64,000 bases of DNA, taken from the NCBI RefSeq assembly GCF_025685645.1, contig NZ_JAGSYF010000005.1:1-64000 (forward strand). Direction: 5' to 3'. This DNA is from Edaphobacter bradus (GTDB lineage Bacteria > Acidobacteriota > Terriglobia > Terriglobales > Acidobacteriaceae). The translations under genes and the position numbers were made by a program. Shown here in pieces: positions 62,458-64,000 of the stretch (positions within the stretch are counted from its first letter, which is position 1; each line of letters begins with the position of its first letter). Below the pieces are notes generated by a model. The model did not search any database and was not told where the DNA came from. It worked only from the letters and a program-made list of their open reading frames with translations.

Positions 62458-63527
62458 TTGCCGCCAATCTTCCAGTCCAGCGCCCGTCCAACGCGAAGGT
62501 ACTGATCGTTGACCGTCGAGGTCATATCAAGCATCAGGCCCGGTCCGAGTTCGTGAACCTATTGCGCCGCAGCGATGTGGTGGTTGCGAATGACGCTGCT
62601 ACCTTGCCGGCGAGTCTTTTCGGACAGCATAGCCGCACCGGCCGCCAGATTGAAGTACGTCTTGCGGGCCGTGACTCACTCGATGAGGTCGGGCAGTTTT
62701 CTGCTGTCGTCTTCGGGGAGGGTGACTTCCGCACGCGCACAGAGAGTCGGTTGAAACCCCCAGCCTTGATTCCCGGCGACCGACTGGAGTTAGGGCGGCT
62801 ACGGGCGACTGTCGCACGATTGCTGAATCATCCGCGCTTGATTTTGTTGCAATTCGAGGGCTCGCCACAGGAGATCTGGGAGGGGTTGGCCCGGCACGGG
62901 CGACCTGTCCAATATGCCCACCTTCCGACCCCACTTGCCATTTGGGAAACTTGGACATCAATAGCCGGTCCACCAGTCGCCTTCGAGCCGCCTTCAGCTG
63001 GATTTGTTCTTGACTGGAGCATGCTCGCATCCATGAGCGCACGGAAAATCCGGTTCGGAACAATCACGCATGCAGCTGGGCTTTCTTCGACCGGCGATCC
63101 GGAGCTGGATGCGCTCCTGCCATTCGCCGAGCCGTACCGGATTCCCCGATCAACTGCGTTGATGATCAAGCAGGCTCAGGCGTCACACGGACGCATCATT
63201 GCCATCGGGACTACGGTTGTCCGGGCACTGGAACATACGGCTGCAATGTTTGGCGGCGTCGTGCCATCCGGCGAGCGGTTGGCGACCCAGAGACTCGGCG
63301 CCTCCAGCAAGCTGTGTATCGTCGATGCAATTCTCTCCGGCACCCACGAGCGGGGCACCAGTCATTACGAACTGCTGCGCGCCTTCGTCGATGATGAAAT
63401 ACTGGGCCGCATTGACCAGGAACTGAATGCTCGCGACTATCGCACACACGAGTTTGGCGATTCAGTGTTCCTCGAAAGAGCCGCCAACCGAACGTGCCAC
63501 TCAGCGCAGCCATCTGTCGCCGCATGA
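62454..63527 (+). CDS. Divergent QueA-like SAM:tRNA ribosyltransferase paralogue
   Basis: 357 residues. QueA-like features are VVVANDAATLPASLFGQHSR, the late IIAIGTTVVRALEHTA and GTSHYELLRAFVDDEIL. The usual central motif APTAGLHFT is replaced by PPSAGFVLDW, and the classical N-terminal DFDLP start is missing (here LPVQRPSNAKVLIVDRRGHI). This suggests a changed reaction, perhaps still SAM-dependent. It is translationally coupled to the SDR gene under the SoxR-type promoter. Confidence 0.82.
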   Translation: MIAANLPVQRPSNAKVLIVDRRGHIKHQARSEFVNLLRRSDVVVANDAATLPASLFGQHSRTGRQIEVRLAGRDSLDEVGQFSAVVFGEGDFRTRTESRLKPPALIPGDRLELGRLRATVARLLNHPRLILLQFEGSPQEIWEGLARHGRPVQYAHLPTPLAIWETWTSIAGPPVAFEPPSAGFVLDWSMLASMSARKIRFGTITHAAGLSSTGDPELDALLPFAEPYRIPRSTALMIKQAQASHGRIIAIGTTVVRALEHTAAMFGGVVPSGERLATQRLGASSKLCIVDAILSGTHERGTSHYELLRAFVDDEILGRIDQELNARDYRTHEFGDSVFLERAANRTCHSAQPSVAA

Positions 63528-64000
63528 CTGCATGTGACACCTCAAGCGCTCCGTCAGCCTCCACGAAATAGTGCGCTTAGGCTGATTGGTCCCGAGTGAC
63601 GGGCAAACCGGAAGTTTCCTGGAACCGGGGTCGAAATGTCCGTATTGCCGACCACCGGGAGCCATCGCAGAGCGGCTCGAATCCCTAATGCCAAGTCCGC
63701 CCACCTCTTCGAGCAGCGCTCACCTAGCCGTTACTGCCGATGAAACATGAGATCAAAAGCATGCTAATATCCCCGTCAATATGACTGCGAGCCCACCCCT
63801 CATTATTCACTCGGCAGCACGGGCGCGCTGACGAAGTTCCCTAACAGTCAGCAGACGTAGCAGTAGTTGTCTTTAGGTGAAGTCACTCTCGCAGGAAAAA
63901 GAGAAGGCGTTAATGGAACCTCAAGCGAGTGACGTGATCGCGGCATCGGCGTGATCGGCGACGGATCAGCCAATTACGCTATCACAGGTCTCTGGTCCGC
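63528..64000. other. Window-end region with second repeat copy
   Basis: About 470 bases with no recognisable gene. It contains the repeat element at 63601-63650. The remaining 340 bases show no RNA gene or long frame that I can support. Confidence 0.4.
63601..63650. repeat. Palindromic repeat element, copy 2
   Basis: GGGCAAACCGG ... CCGTATTGCCG. The interior (gaagtttcctggaaccgggg) matches copy 1 at 57609-57657 with only a few changes. The inverted ends are imperfect here. Both copies are followed by a similar ccgac-n-accgggag/actcgggag flank. Confidence 0.7.

Overview
The window looks like a chromosomal segment of a GC-rich Gram-negative soil bacterium. It most resembles Acidobacteriota of the Terriglobia type (Granulicella, Terriglobus, Edaphobacter). 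This placement is inferred from gene content: System I cytochrome c maturation with a Cys-type CcmE, many SpoIIE phosphatases and secreted peptidases, and a GxxExxY protein. No database search was possible.

Region 1 (1-13.6 kb) is accessory in character. It has a truncated AraC regulator abutting the 5' end of a deleted oxidoreductase gene, RidA, a zinc-type alcohol dehydrogenase, a Crp/Fnr remnant and a second AraC regulator. A compact MexEF-OprN-like efflux operon follows (STAS protein, fusion protein, RND pump, outer membrane channel), with an ECF sigma factor gene close behind. Then come an NmrA-like protein, a frameshifted 3' copy of its end, and a carboxymuconolactone decarboxylase homologue.

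Region 2 (14-47 kb) is mostly housekeeping. It holds queG, a BrkB-like membrane protein overlapping a SpoIIE phosphatase, a YncE-like lipoprotein, and a tight reverse-strand ccmE-ccmA-ybaK-ccmB-ccmC-ccmD operon. The ccmD of 45 codons is easily missed, and a Cys-tRNA deacylase gene sits inside the operon. Next are ftsH, tilS, a second SpoIIE phosphatase, ispD and ispF split by a GxxExxY gene between terminal inverted repeats, an O-methyltransferase, an Asp-box propeller protein with a MoaD-like partner, three secreted or periplasmic hydrolases (M14, CocE/S15, M13), a CreD-like membrane protein, fructose-1,6-bisphosphatase, an aldo/keto reductase, a lipocalin-like protein and a cupin.

Region 3 (46.98-53.52 kb) is a decayed integrative element in a tRNA-Ala(CGC) gene. 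The tRNA 3' half is repeated at 53,478-53,524. Between the copies lie a frameshifted tyrosine integrase, an excisionase-like HTH protein, a frameshifted LysR regulator, and the remains of a conjugation cluster (trbC intact, trbD frameshifted, a trbE 5' fragment). Facing these is a three-gene cargo cassette: an unknown protein, a second unknown protein (frameshifted), and an Nmad3-like DNA-base-modification protein cut by one in-frame amber codon. A second integrase fragment lies at the far end. The cassette is the best candidate for an undescribed system, though this copy is probably dead.

Region 4 (53.9-63.5 kb) holds an NmrA/SDR/SDR cluster divergent from a LysR gene, a beta-barrel outer membrane protein, a phospholipase C-like phosphoesterase, and soxR divergent from an SDR gene and a QueA-like gene. 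The soxR intergenic region has a near-canonical SoxR box inside a 19-bp-spacer promoter. Two copies of a 50-bp palindromic repeat flank the last part of this region.
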